Source: Nereocystis luetkeana
Taxonomy: Eukaryota; Sar; Phaeophyceae; Laminariales; Laminariaceae
DNA length: 64,000 nucleotides
NCBI GenBank assembly: GCA_031213475.1
Contig: JARUPZ010000004.1
Coordinates: 3,807,501-3,871,500 of the forward strand
Direction of reading: 5' to 3'
In this document: in pieces, positions 27,949 through 41,785 of the stretch
How the letters are laid out: every line of letters starts with the position of its first letter
Position numbering within the stretch: position 1 is the stretch's first letter
Position numbers and translations under genes: made by a program
The notes under the pieces: generated by a model
Told to the model about the DNA's origin: nothing
The model's database searches: none
What the model saw: only the letters and a program-made list of their open reading frames with translations

Positions 27949-28066
27949 AAGGAACAGCACCAGGGCTTCCCACGTGGTCCCCCACCGTAGTACTAGCCTG
28001 GCCCGACGCCGCTTAACTTCACAGAGCGGACGGGATGTGGTGCGATCGACGTGGTATGGCCGTTCC
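27949..28066 (-). rRNA. 5S ribosomal RNA, copy 32
   Basis: Same as copy 1; (GTA)12; CAACAACAG variant. Confidence 0.95.
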
Positions 28067-28428
28067 TGATTACGAACACTTTGTCGCCCATCTATAAGCC
28101 GAGAAATGGCACGGAGGTCGCATTTCGTGCCTGTTTTTTCATAGGCTCAGAGCCACTCTCCTCGGGCCGAGGGGCTACGTATGTATTTAGCTACGTAGGG
28201 TATGTGTTTGTTCCGCGTCTCTTTGCAGTCTGACGCTCGCTTGGGCGTTTTTCGGTCTGCCGGTATATCTGTGGCACGGCCACATGGAACAAGAATAATC
28301 GTGGGACTAGAGTTTCAAGTCGGTTTTCGAGTCAGGTACTGTAACAGCATAATATATATATAGATAGATATAGACCCACACGCCAAACCGCTGGCACGTC
28401 ATGGATGGAGTACTACAACAGTGGGGTC

Positions 28429-28470
<42 letters not shown>

Positions 28471-28837
28471 TACTGTTTGTCGTATACGCATGAGAATCAC
28501 GTTATCAGCAGCAAGCAGCGATATCCTGCAACAACAGTATATATATATATATATGTCTACACGCGGGAATATCTGCTGCATGTATTTCAGAGTCGATGGG
28601 AAAATGCGCGGGGATCTCAAGTATATTCTACCGTATGATTACCCGCCGCCAAGATTCATATCCAACTTCAGCAGAAGAAGAAGAAGGAAACCGCCATCCA
28701 TGATGAGTTTATTGGGCGAAACAGTGTGTCTAGTCTGTAGTCTTTGTATAGGTATGATATGTATGGAGTGTGGGAGGGGTGCACAGACAGTAGTAGTAGT
28801 TGTTTGTTGTAGGCCATGATCGTTGGCGGGAGCAAAA

Positions 28838-28955
28838 AAGGAACAGCACCAGGGCTTCCCACGTGGTCCCCCACCGTAGTACTAGCCTGGCCCGACGCCG
28901 CTTAACTTCACAGAGCGGACGGGATGTGGTGCGATCGACGTGGTATGGCCGTTCC
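28838..28955 (-). rRNA. 5S ribosomal RNA, copy 33
   Basis: Same as copy 1; (GTA)14; CAACAACAG variant. Confidence 0.95.
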
Positions 28956-29317
28956 TGATTACGAACACTTTGTCGCCCATCTATAAGCCGAGAAATGGCA
29001 CGGAGGTCGCATTTCGTGCCTGTTTTTTCATAGGCTCAGAGCCACTCTCCTCGGGCCGAGGGGCTACGTATGTATTTAGCTACGTAGGGTATGTGTTTGT
29101 TCCGCGTCTCTTTGCAGTCTGACGCTCGCTTGGGCGTTTTTCGGTCTGCCGGTATATCTGTGGCACGGCCACATGGAACAAGAATAATCGTGGGACTAGA
29201 GTTTCAAGTCGGTTTTCGAGTCAGGTACTGTAACAGCATAATATATATATAGATAGATATAGACCCACACGCCAAACCGCTGGCACGTCATGGATGGAGT
29301 ACTACAACAGTGGGGTC

Positions 29318-29356
<39 letters not shown>

Positions 29357-29723
29357 TACTGTTTGTCGTATACGCATGAGAATCACGTTATCAGCAGCAA
29401 GCAGCGATATCCTGCAACAACAGTATATATATATATATATGTCTACACGCGGGAATATCTGCTGCATGTATTTCAGAGTCGATGGGAAAATGCGCGGGGA
29501 TCTCAAGTATATTCTACCGTATGATTACCCGCCGCCAAGATTCATATCCAACTTCAGCAGAAGAAGAAGAAGGAAACCGCCATCCATGATGAGTTTATTG
29601 GGCGAAACAGTGTGTCTAGTCTGTAGTCTTTGTATAGGTATGATATGTATGGAGTGTGGGAGGGGTGCACAGACAGTAGTAGTAGTTGTTTGTTGTAGGC
29701 CATGATCGTTGGCGGGAGCAAAA

Positions 29724-29841
29724 AAGGAACAGCACCAGGGCTTCCCACGTGGTCCCCCACCGTAGTACTAGCCTGGCCCGACGCCGCTTAACTTCACAGA
29801 GCGGACGGGATGTGGTGCGATCGACGTGGTATGGCCGTTCC
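29724..29841 (-). rRNA. 5S ribosomal RNA, copy 34
   Basis: Same as copy 1; (GTA)13; CAACAACAG variant. Confidence 0.95.
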
Positions 29842-30203
29842 TGATTACGAACACTTTGTCGCCCATCTATAAGCCGAGAAATGGCACGGAGGTCGCATTT
29901 CGTGCCTGTTTTTTCATAGGCTCAGAGCCACTCTCCTCGGGCCGAGGGGCTACGTATGTATTTAGCTACGTAGGGTATGTGTTTGTTCCGCGTCTCTTTG
30001 CAGTCTGACGCTCGCTTGGGCGTTTTTCGGTCTGCCGGTATATCTGTGGCACGGCCACATGGAACAAGAATAATCGTGGGACTAGAGTTTCAAGTCGGTT
30101 TTCGAGTCAGGTACTGTAACAGCATAATATATATATAGATAGATATAGACCCACACGCCAAACCGCTGGCACGTCATGGATGGAGTACTACAACAGTGGG
30201 GTC

Positions 30204-30239
<36 letters not shown>

Positions 30240-30603
30240 TACTGTTTGTCGTATACGCATGAGAATCACGTTATCAGCAGCAAGCAGCGATATCCTGCAA
30301 CAGTATATATATATATATATGTCTACACGCGGGAATATCTGCTGCATGTATTTCAGAGTCGATGGGAAAATGCGCGGGGATCTCAAGTATATTCTACCGT
30401 ATGATTACCCGCCGCCAAGATTCATATCCAACTTCAGCAGAAGAAGAAGAAGGAAACCGCCATCCATGATGAGTTTATTGGGCGAAACAGTGTGTCTAGT
30501 CTGTAGTCTTTGTATAGGTATGATATGTATGGAGTGTGGGAGGGGTGCACAGACAGTAGTAGTAGTTGTTTGTTGTAGGCCATGATCGTTGGCGGGAGCA
30601 AAA

Positions 30604-30721
30604 AAGGAACAGCACCAGGGCTTCCCACGTGGTCCCCCACCGTAGTACTAGCCTGGCCCGACGCCGCTTAACTTCACAGAGCGGACGGGATGTGGTGCGA
30701 TCGACGTGGTATGGCCGTTCC
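30604..30721 (-). rRNA. 5S ribosomal RNA, copy 35
   Basis: Same as copy 1; (GTA)12; ordinary CAACAG form inside the variant block. Confidence 0.95.
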
Positions 30722-31083
30722 TGATTACGAACACTTTGTCGCCCATCTATAAGCCGAGAAATGGCACGGAGGTCGCATTTCGTGCCTGTTTTTTCATAGG
30801 CTCAGAGCCACTCTCCTCGGGCCGAGGGGCTACGTATGTATTTAGCTACGTAGGGTATGTGTTTGTTCCGCGTCTCTTTGCAGTCTGACGCTCGCTTGGG
30901 CGTTTTTCGGTCTGCCGGTATATCTGTGGCACGGCCACATGGAACAAGAATAATCGTGGGACTAGAGTTTCAAGTCGGTTTTCGAGTCAGGTACTGTAAC
31001 AGCATAATATATATATAGATAGATATAGACCCACACGCCAAACCGCTGGCACGTCATGGATGGAGTACTACAACAGTGGGGTC

Positions 31084-31122
<39 letters not shown>

Positions 31123-31489
31123 TACTGTTTGTCGTATACGCATGAGAATCACGTTATCAGCAGCAAGCAGCGATATCCTGCAACAACAGTATATATATAT
31201 ATATATGTCTACACGCGGGAATATCTGCTGCATGTATTTCAGAGTCGATGGGAAAATGCGCGGGGATCTCAAGTATATTCTACCGTATGATTACCCGCCG
31301 CCAAGATTCATATCCAACTTCAGCAGAAGAAGAAGAAGGAAACCGCCATCCATGATGAGTTTATTGGGCGAAACAGTGTGTCTAGTCTGTAGTCTTTGTA
31401 TAGGTATGATATGTATGGAGTGTGGGAGGGGTGCACAGACAGTAGTAGTAGTTGTTTGTTGTAGGCCATGATCGTTGGCGGGAGCAAAA

Positions 31490-31607
31490 AAGGAACAGCA
31501 CCAGGGCTTCCCACGTGGTCCCCCACCGTAGTACTAGCCTGGCCCGACGCCGCTTAACTTCACAGAGCGGACGGGATGTGGTGCGATCGACGTGGTATGG
31601 CCGTTCC
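31490..31607 (-). rRNA. 5S ribosomal RNA, copy 36
   Basis: Same as copy 1; (GTA)13; CAACAACAG variant. Confidence 0.95.
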
Positions 31608-31969
31608 TGATTACGAACACTTTGTCGCCCATCTATAAGCCGAGAAATGGCACGGAGGTCGCATTTCGTGCCTGTTTTTTCATAGGCTCAGAGCCACTCT
31701 CCTCGGGCCGAGGGGCTACGTATGTATTTAGCTACGTAGGGTATGTGTTTGTTCCGCGTCTCTTTGCAGTCTGACGCTCGCTTGGGCGTTTTTCGGTCTG
31801 CCGGTATATCTGTGGCACGGCCACATGGAACAAGAATAATCGTGGGACTAGAGTTTCAAGTCGGTTTTCGAGTCAGGTACTGTAACAGCATAATATATAT
31901 ATAGATAGATATAGACCCACACGCCAAACCGCTGGCACGTCATGGATGGAGTACTACAACAGTGGGGTC

Positions 31970-32008
<39 letters not shown>

Positions 32009-32375
32009 TACTGTTTGTCGTATACGCATGAGAATCACGTTATCAGCAGCAAGCAGCGATATCCTGCAACAACAGTATATATATATATATATGTCTACAC
32101 GCGGGAATATCTGCTGCATGTATTTCAGAGTCGATGGGAAAATGCGCGGGGATCTCAAGTATATTCTACCGTATGATTACCCGCCGCCAAGATTCATATC
32201 CAACTTCAGCAGAAGAAGAAGAAGGAAACCGCCATCCATGATGAGTTTATTGGGCGAAACAGTGTGTCTAGTCTGTAGTCTTTGTATAGGTATGATATGT
32301 ATGGAGTGTGGGAGGGGTGCACAGACAGTAGTAGTAGTTGTTTGTTGTAGGCCATGATCGTTGGCGGGAGCAAAA

Positions 32376-32493
32376 AAGGAACAGCACCAGGGCTTCCCAC
32401 GTGGTCCCCCACCGTAGTACTAGCCTGGCCCGACGCCGCTTAACTTCACAGAGCGGACGGGATGTGGTGCGATCGACGTGGTATGGCCGTTCC
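32376..32493 (-). rRNA. 5S ribosomal RNA, copy 37
   Basis: Same as copy 1; (GTA)13; CAACAACAG variant. Confidence 0.95.
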
Positions 32494-32855
32494 TGATTAC
32501 GAACACTTTGTCGCCCATCTATAAGCCGAGAAATGGCACGGAGGTCGCATTTCGTGCCTGTTTTTTCATAGGCTCAGAGCCACTCTCCTCGGGCCGAGGG
32601 GCTACGTATGTATTTAGCTACGTAGGGTATGTGTTTGTTCCGCGTCTCTTTGCAGTCTGACGCTCGCTTGGGCGTTTTTCGGTCTGCCGGTATATCTGTG
32701 GCACGGCCACATGGAACAAGAATAATCGTGGGACTAGAGTTTCAAGTCGGTTTTCGAGTCAGGTACTGTAACAGCATAATATATATATAGATAGATATAG
32801 ACCCACACGCCAAACCGCTGGCACGTCATGGATGGAGTACTACAACAGTGGGGTC

Positions 32856-32891
<36 letters not shown>

Positions 32892-33258
32892 TACTGTTTG
32901 TCGTATACGCATGAGAATCACGTTATCAGCAGCAAGCAGCGATATCCTGCAACAACAGTATATATATATATATATGTCTACACGCGGGAATATCTGCTGC
33001 ATGTATTTCAGAGTCGATGGGAAAATGCGCGGGGATCTCAAGTATATTCTACCGTATGATTACCCGCCGCCAAGATTCATATCCAACTTCAGCAGAAGAA
33101 GAAGAAGGAAACCGCCATCCATGATGAGTTTATTGGGCGAAACAGTGTGTCTAGTCTGTAGTCTTTGTATAGGTATGATATGTATGGAGTGTGGGAGGGG
33201 TGCACAGACAGTAGTAGTAGTTGTTTGTTGTAGGCCATGATCGTTGGCGGGAGCAAAA

Positions 33259-33376
33259 AAGGAACAGCACCAGGGCTTCCCACGTGGTCCCCCACCGTAG
33301 TACTAGCCTGGCCCGACGCCGCTTAACTTCACAGAGCGGACGGGATGTGGTGCGATCGACGTGGTATGGCCGTTCC
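33259..33376 (-). rRNA. 5S ribosomal RNA, copy 38
   Basis: Same as copy 1; (GTA)12; CAACAACAG variant. Confidence 0.95.
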
Positions 33377-33738
33377 TGATTACGAACACTTTGTCGCCCA
33401 TCTATAAGCCGAGAAATGGCACGGAGGTCGCATTTCGTGCCTGTTTTTTCATAGGCTCAGAGCCACTCTCCTCGGGCCGAGGGGCTACGTATGTATTTAG
33501 CTACGTAGGGTATGTGTTTGTTCCGCGTCTCTTTGCAGTCTGACGCTCGCTTGGGCGTTTTTCGGTCTGCCGGTATATCTGTGGCACGGCCACATGGAAC
33601 AAGAATAATCGTGGGACTAGAGTTTCAAGTCGGTTTTCGAGTCAGGTACTGTAACAGCATAATATATATATAGATAGATATAGACCCACACGCCAAACCG
33701 CTGGCACGTCATGGATGGAGTACTACAACAGTGGGGTC

Positions 33739-33774
<36 letters not shown>

Positions 33775-34141
33775 TACTGTTTGTCGTATACGCATGAGAA
33801 TCACGTTATCAGCAGCAAGCAGCGATATCCTGCAACAACAGTATATATATATATATATGTCTACACGCGGGAATATCTGCTGCATGTATTTCAGAGTCGA
33901 TGGGAAAATGCGCGGGGATCTCAAGTATATTCTACCGTATGATTACCCGCCGCCAAGATTCATATCCAACTTCAGCAGAAGAAGAAGAAGGAAACCGCCA
34001 TCCATGATGAGTTTATTGGGCGAAACAGTGTGTCTAGTCTGTAGTCTTTGTATAGGTATGATATGTATGGAGTGTGGGAGGGGTGCACAGACAGTAGTAG
34101 TAGTTGTTTGTTGTAGGCCATGATCGTTGGCGGGAGCAAAA

Positions 34142-34259
34142 AAGGAACAGCACCAGGGCTTCCCACGTGGTCCCCCACCGTAGTACTAGCCTGGCCCGAC
34201 GCCGCTTAACTTCACAGAGCGGACGGGATGTGGTGCGATCGACGTGGTATGGCCGTTCC
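34142..34259 (-). rRNA. 5S ribosomal RNA, copy 39
   Basis: Same as copy 1; (GTA)12; CAACAACAG variant. Confidence 0.95.
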
Positions 34260-34621
34260 TGATTACGAACACTTTGTCGCCCATCTATAAGCCGAGAAAT
34301 GGCACGGAGGTCGCATTTCGTGCCTGTTTTTTCATAGGCTCAGAGCCACTCTCCTCGGGCCGAGGGGCTACGTATGTATTTAGCTACGTAGGGTATGTGT
34401 TTGTTCCGCGTCTCTTTGCAGTCTGACGCTCGCTTGGGCGTTTTTCGGTCTGCCGGTATATCTGTGGCACGGCCACATGGAACAAGAATAATCGTGGGAC
34501 TAGAGTTTCAAGTCGGTTTTCGAGTCAGGTACTGTAACAGCATAATATATATATAGATAGATATAGACCCACACGCCAAACCGCTGGCACGTCATGGATG
34601 GAGTACTACAACAGTGGGGTC

Positions 34622-34657
<36 letters not shown>

Positions 34658-35021
34658 TACTGTTTGTCGTATACGCATGAGAATCACGTTATCAGCAGCA
34701 AGCAGCGATATCCTGCAACAGTATATATATATATATATGTCTACACGCGGGAATATCTGCTGCATGTATTTCAGAGTCGATGGGAAAATGCGCGGGGATC
34801 TCAAGTATATTCTACCGTATGATTACCCGCCGCCAAGATTCATATCCAACTTCAGCAGAAGAAGAAGAAGGAAACCGCCATCCATGATGAGTTTATTGGG
34901 CGAAACAGTGTGTCTAGTCTGTAGTCTTTGTATAGGTATGATATGTATGGAGTGTGGGAGGGGTGCACAGACAGTAGTAGTAGTTGTTTGTTGTAGGCCA
35001 TGATCGTTGGCGGGAGCAAAA

Positions 35022-35139
35022 AAGGAACAGCACCAGGGCTTCCCACGTGGTCCCCCACCGTAGTACTAGCCTGGCCCGACGCCGCTTAACTTCACAGAGC
35101 GGACGGGATGTGGTGCGATCGACGTGGTATGGCCGTTCC
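35022..35139 (-). rRNA. 5S ribosomal RNA, copy 40
   Basis: Same as copy 1; (GTA)12; ordinary CAACAG form. Confidence 0.95.
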
Positions 35140-35501
35140 TGATTACGAACACTTTGTCGCCCATCTATAAGCCGAGAAATGGCACGGAGGTCGCATTTCG
35201 TGCCTGTTTTTTCATAGGCTCAGAGCCACTCTCCTCGGGCCGAGGGGCTACGTATGTATTTAGCTACGTAGGGTATGTGTTTGTTCCGCGTCTCTTTGCA
35301 GTCTGACGCTCGCTTGGGCGTTTTTCGGTCTGCCGGTATATCTGTGGCACGGCCACATGGAACAAGAATAATCGTGGGACTAGAGTTTCAAGTCGGTTTT
35401 CGAGTCAGGTACTGTAACAGCATAATATATATATAGATAGATATAGACCCACACGCCAAACCGCTGGCACGTCATGGATGGAGTACTACAACAGTGGGGT
35501 C

Positions 35502-35546
<45 letters not shown>

Positions 35547-35913
35547 TACTGTTTGTCGTATACGCATGAGAATCACGTTATCAGCAGCAAGCAGCGATAT
35601 CCTGCAACAACAGTATATATATATATATATGTCTACACGCGGGAATATCTGCTGCATGTATTTCAGAGTCGATGGGAAAATGCGCGGGGATCTCAAGTAT
35701 ATTCTACCGTATGATTACCCGCCGCCAAGATTCATATCCAACTTCAGCAGAAGAAGAAGAAGGAAACCGCCATCCATGATGAGTTTATTGGGCGAAACAG
35801 TGTGTCTAGTCTGTAGTCTTTGTATAGGTATGATATGTATGGAGTGTGGGAGGGGTGCACAGACAGTAGTAGTAGTTGTTTGTTGTAGGCCATGATCGTT
35901 GGCGGGAGCAAAA

Positions 35914-36031
35914 AAGGAACAGCACCAGGGCTTCCCACGTGGTCCCCCACCGTAGTACTAGCCTGGCCCGACGCCGCTTAACTTCACAGAGCGGACGGGA
36001 TGTGGTGCGATCGACGTGGTATGGCCGTTCC
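35914..36031 (-). rRNA. 5S ribosomal RNA, copy 41
   Basis: Same as copy 1; (GTA)15; last unit with CAACAACAG. Confidence 0.95.
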
Positions 36032-36393
36032 TGATTACGAACACTTTGTCGCCCATCTATAAGCCGAGAAATGGCACGGAGGTCGCATTTCGTGCCTGTT
36101 TTTTCATAGGCTCAGAGCCACTCTCCTCGGGCCGAGGGGCTACGTATGTATTTAGCTACGTAGGGTATGTGTTTGTTCCGCGTCTCTTTGCAGTCTGACG
36201 CTCGCTTGGGCGTTTTTCGGTCTGCCGGTATATCTGTGGCACGGCCACATGGAACAAGAATAATCGTGGGACTAGAGTTTCAAGTCGGTTTTCGAGTCAG
36301 GTACTGTAACAGCATAATATATATATAGATAGATATAGACCCACACGCCAAACCGCTGGCACGTCATGGATGGAGTACTACAACAGTGGGGTC

Positions 36394-36435
<42 letters not shown>

Positions 36436-36799
36436 TACTGTTTGTCGTATACGCATGAGAATCACGTTATCAGCAGCAAGCAGCGATATCCTGCAACAGT
36501 ATATATATATATATATGTCTACACGCGGGAATATCTGCTGCATGTATTTCAGAGTCGATGGGAAAATGCGCGGGGATCTCAAGTATATTCTACCGTATGA
36601 TTACCCGCCGCCAAGATTCATATCCAACTTCAGCAGAAGAAGAAGAAGGAAACCGCCATCCATGATGAGTTTATTGGGCGAAACAGTGTGTCTAGTCTGT
36701 AGTCTTTGTATAGGTATGATATGTATGGAGTGTGGGAGGGGTGCACAGACAGTAGTAGTAGTTGTTTGTTGTAGGCCATGATCGTTGGCGGGAGCAAAA

Positions 36800-36917
36800 A
36801 AGGAACAGCACCAGGGCTTCCCACGTGGTCCCCCACCGTAGTACTAGCCTGGCCCGACGCCGCTTAACTTCACAGAGCGGACGGGATGTGGTGCGATCGA
36901 CGTGGTATGGCCGTTCC
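36800..36917 (-). rRNA. 5S ribosomal RNA, copy 42
   Basis: Same as copy 1; unit has (GTA)14. Confidence 0.95.
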
Positions 36918-37279
36918 TGATTACGAACACTTTGTCGCCCATCTATAAGCCGAGAAATGGCACGGAGGTCGCATTTCGTGCCTGTTTTTTCATAGGCTCA
37001 GAGCCACTCTCCTCGGGCCGAGGGGCTACGTATGTATTTAGCTACGTAGGGTATGTGTTTGTTCCGCGTCTCTTTGCAGTCTGACGCTCGCTTGGGCGTT
37101 TTTCGGTCTGCCGGTATATCTGTGGCACGGCCACATGGAACAAGAATAATCGTGGGACTAGAGTTTCAAGTCGGTTTTCGAGTCAGGTACTGTAACAGCA
37201 TAATATATATATAGATAGATATAGACCCACACGCCAAACCGCTGGCACGTCATGGATGGAGCACTACAACAGTGGGGTC

Positions 37280-37315
<36 letters not shown>

Positions 37316-37679
37316 TACTGTTTGTCGTATACGCATGAGAATCACGTTATCAGCAGCAAGCAGCGATATCCTGCAACAGTATATATATATATATATGTCT
37401 ACACGCGGGAATATCTGCTGCATGTATTTCAGAGTCGATGGGAAAATGCGCGGGGATCTCAAGTATATTCTACCGTATGATTACCCGCCGCCAAGATTCA
37501 TATCCAACTTCAGCAGAAGAAGAAGAAGGAAACCGCCATCCATGATGAGTTTATTGGGCGAAACAGTGTGTCTAGTCTGTAGTCTTTGTATAGGTATGAT
37601 ATGTATGGAGTGTGGGAGGGGTGCACAGACAGTAGTAGTAGTTGTTTGTTGTAGGCCATGATCGTTGGCGGGAGCAAAA

Positions 37680-37797
37680 AAGGAACAGCACCAGGGCTTC
37701 CCACGTGGTCCCCCACCGTAGTACTAGCCTGGCCCGACGCCGCTTAACTTCACAGAGCGGACGGGATGTGGTGCGATCGACGTGGTATGGCCGTTCC
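37680..37797 (-). rRNA. 5S ribosomal RNA, copy 43
   Basis: Same as copy 1; (GTA)12; spacer base change at 37262. Confidence 0.95.
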
Positions 37798-38159
37798 TGA
37801 TTACGAACACTTTGTCGCCCATCTATAAGCCGAGAAATGGCACGGAGGTCGCATTTCGTGCCTGTTTTTTCATAGGCTCAGAGCCACTCTCCTCGGGCCG
37901 AGGGGCTACGTATGTATTTAGCTACGTAGGGTATGTGTTTGTTCCGCGTCTCTTTGCAGTCTGACGCTCGCTTGGGCGTTTTTCGGTCTGCCGGTATATC
38001 TGTGGCACGGCCACATGGAACAAGAATAATCGTGGGACTAGAGTTTCAAGTCGGTTTTCGAGTCAGGTACTGTAACAGCATAATATATATATAGATAGAT
38101 ATAGACCCACACGCCAAACCGCTGGCACGTCATGGATGGAGTACTACAACAGTGGGGTC

Positions 38160-38273
<114 letters not shown>

Positions 38274-38637
38274 TACTGTTTGTCGTATACGCATGAGAAT
38301 CACGTTATCAGCAGCAAGCAGCGATATCCTGCAACAGTATATATATATATATATGTCTACACGCGGGAATATCTGCTGCATGTATTTCAGAGTCGATGGG
38401 AAAATGCGCGGGGATCTCAAGTATATTCTACCGTATGATTACCCGCCGCCAAGATTCATATCCAACTTCAGCAGAAGAAGAAGAAGGAAACCGCCATCCA
38501 TGATGAGTTTATTGGGCGAAACAGTGTGTCTAGTCTGTAGTCTTTGTATAGGTATGATATGTATGGAGTGTGGGAGGGGTGCACAGACAGTAGTAGTAGT
38601 TGTTTGTTGTAGGCCATGATCGTTGGCGGGAGCAGAA

Positions 38638-38755
38638 AAGGAACAGCACCAGGGCTTCCCACGTGGTCCCCCACCGTAGTACTAGCCTGGCCCGACGCCG
38701 CTTAACTTCACAGAGCGGACGGGATGTGGTGCGATCGACGTGGTATGGCCGTTCC
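38638..38755 (-). rRNA. 5S ribosomal RNA, copy 44 (weakened terminator)
   Basis: The gene is as in copy 1, but the T6 stop is broken to TTTTCT by a change at 38635. Four T often still stop Pol III, less efficiently. The unit has the longest GTA tract, 38 repeats. Confidence 0.94.
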
Positions 38756-39117
38756 TGATTACGAACACTTTGTCGCCCATCTATAAGCCGAGAAATGGCA
38801 CGGAGGTCGCATTTCGTGCCTGTTTTTTCATAGGCTCAGAGCCACTCTCCTCGGGCCGAGGGGCTACGTATGTATTTAGCTACGTAGGGTATGTGTTTGT
38901 TCCGCGTCTCTTTGCAGTCTGACGCTCGCTTGGGCGTTTTTCGGTCTGCCGGTATATCTGTGGCACGGCCACATGGAACAAGAATAATCGTGGGACTAGA
39001 GTTTCAAGTCGGTTTTCGAGTCAGGTACTGTAACAGCATAATATATATATAGATAGATATAGACCCACACGCCAAACCGCTGGCACGTCATGGATGGAGT
39101 ACTACAACAGTGGGGTC

Positions 39118-39189
<72 letters not shown>

Positions 39190-39553
39190 TACTGTTTGTC
39201 GTATACGCATGAGAATCACGTTATCAGCAGCAAGCAGCGATATCCTGCAACAGTATATATATATATATATGTCTACACGCGGGAATATCTGCTGCATGTA
39301 TTTCAGAGTCGATGGGAAAATGCGCGGGGATCTCAAGTATATTCTACCGTATGATTACCCGCCGCCAAGATTCATATCCAACTTCAGCAGAAGAAGAAGA
39401 AGGAAACCGCCATCCATGATGAGTTTATTGGGCGAAACAGTGTGTCTAGTCTGTAGTCTTTGTATAGGTATGATATGTATGGAGTGTGGGAGGGGTGCAC
39501 AGACAGTAGTAGTAGTTGTTTGTTGTAGGCCATGATCGTTGGCGGGAGCAAAA

Positions 39554-39671
39554 AAGGAACAGCACCAGGGCTTCCCACGTGGTCCCCCACCGTAGTACTA
39601 GCCTGGCCCGACGCCGCTTAACTTCACAGAGCGGACGGGATGTGGTGCGATCGACGTGGTATGGCCGTTCC
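39554..39671 (-). rRNA. 5S ribosomal RNA, copy 45
   Basis: Same gene as copy 1; (GTA)24, and an upstream GGTATATC site expanded with extra TA at about 39868-39882. Confidence 0.95.
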
Positions 39672-40039
39672 TGATTACGAACACTTTGTCGCCCATCTAT
39701 AAGCCGAGAAATGGCACGGAGGTCGCATTTCGTGCCTGTTTTTTCATAGGCTCAGAGCCACTCTCCTCGGGCCGAGGGGCTACGTATGTATTTAGCTACG
39801 TAGGGTATGTGTTTGTTCCGCGTCTCTTTGCAGTCTGACGCTCGCTTGGGCGTTTTTCGGTCTGCCGGTATATATATATATATCTGTGGCACGGCCACAT
39901 GGAACAAGAATAATCGTGGGACTAGAGTTTCAAGTCGGTTTTCGAGTCAGGTACTGTAACAGCATAATATATATATAGATATAGACCCACACGCCAAACC
40001 GCTGGCACGTCATGGATGGAGTACTACAACAGTGGGGTC

Positions 40040-40115
<76 letters not shown>

Positions 40116-40483
40116 CATACTGTTTGTCGTATACGCATGAGAATCACGTTATCAGCAGCAAGCAGCGATATCCTGCAACAGTATATATATATATATATGT
40201 CTACACGCGGGAATATCTGCTGCATGTATTTCAGAGTCGATGGGAAAATGCGCGGGGATCTCAAGTATATTCTACCGTATGATTACCCGCCGCCAAGATT
40301 CATATCCAACTTCTCAGCAGAAGAAGAAGAAGGAAACCGCCATCCATGATGAGTTTATTGGGCGAAACAGTGTGTCTAGTCTGTAGTCTTTGTATAGGTA
40401 TGATATGTATGGAGTGTGGGAGGGGTGCACAGACAGTAGTAGCAGTTGTTTGTTGTAGGCCATGATCGTTGGCGGGAGCAAAA

Positions 40484-40601
40484 AAGGAACAGCACCAGGG
40501 CTTCCCACGTGGTCCCCCACCGTAGTACTAGCCTGGCCCGACGCCGCTTAACTTCACAGAGCGGACGGGATGTGGTGCGATCGACGTGGTATGGCCGTTC
40601 C
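40484..40601 (-). rRNA. 5S ribosomal RNA, copy 46 (array end)
   Basis: The last gene; it is intact with its T6 stop and TATA-like box, but the unit ends at 40707, 106 bp upstream of its start. Its spacer has more changes than inner units: a lost GATA repeat near 39978, GCA ending the GTA tract, an extra TC at about 40314 and TAGCAG at 40440. Confidence 0.95.
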
Positions 40602-40707
40602 TGATTACGAACACTTTGTCGCCCATCTATAAGCCGAGAAATGGCACGGAGGTCGCATTTCGTGCCTGTTTTTTCATAGGCTCAGAGCCACTCTCCTCGG
40701 GCCGAGG

Positions 40708-41785
40708 CGAAACAACAAGAACACAATAAAAAGGAGAGTATTACGGTATTTATCACACGACGTATATGTTATCAGCGAAAAGCTTATTGTCCGCTTCGAA
40801 AATGCATGGTTGCATGAATGTTGGGATGGACTTCGTGTGTGTGCTGGTGCAGAGGCCTCCCTCACTCAGGTCTCGTCGAATTAGATGTTGCTCTCAGGGC
40901 GATTGTTCGAAGACCAGAAGCTCGCACCTAGCAGGGTCACTTAATGGGTTAGGGGATCGCTACGACCGACAGCATCGTTACATCTCCATACGCTTTCGTG
41001 CGTAGAGCTGCACGCTGGCACCCTGCACGCTTGCAATGCGTATATCATCCATCCCCGCTCGCACTAATAATAGCACAGACGGTTCGGCAGGTCTGGGTTT
41101 TTTTGGCGCCATGCCCGGGTGCCGGAAGGGCCAAACCCTGCTATCTATCGCTCTTCACCGCCGAACTATATACGGACACCTGAGTAAAGGAAGGGAGGAT
41201 ATCGTTTTTTGACCACCAGGTACTATAGCGGCAAAGCCTAGAAACAAGAAAGCCTCCAGAGCGCAATCACGATAGTAGCGTATACTATTACTTGTAAAAC
41301 ACTAGCTGAAGTATACCTCAATATCAGTCCGAATTCGACCATTTTAAACCAAAAAAACTCGACAAGAACCACACGCGCCGTGTCATAATACTACAGTATA
41401 GCAGTGACGCGAACCAACTAAAAAAAGACAGAATAATGCAAGAGAGTCGCAGCACGATATGTAGAGACACCCCACAAATGCAGCAACCCCCCCCACCCCT
41501 CACCGCTTGCACTCTCACCCATCCGCCCCCCGCGGACAACAGCCCGTAGAACATTATTGACCCCACCGGTTTCTTCCACCAAAAAACAATTTCAGGTCGA
41601 AGCACAAACGTGGGAGCATCATGATTCATCATCATCTTCAATACACGCATGCGTAGACCTCTGGACACAAATGACTTCGGCACTCCCACCCCGATTTCAC
41701 TGCTTCCGCATTGCTGTAGAGCAGGAAGGCTCTATCTTCCACATAAGGCAACCCCCCCTCCCCTTTTCCCCAATCCATTCAGTTG
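40708..41785. other. Intergenic gap between 5S array and SUN gene
   Basis: No gene seen. Unique sequence of mixed composition with a C-rich stretch near 41489-41533. It includes whatever 3' untranslated region the minus-strand SUN gene has; I see no clear polyadenylation signal. Confidence 0.6.
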
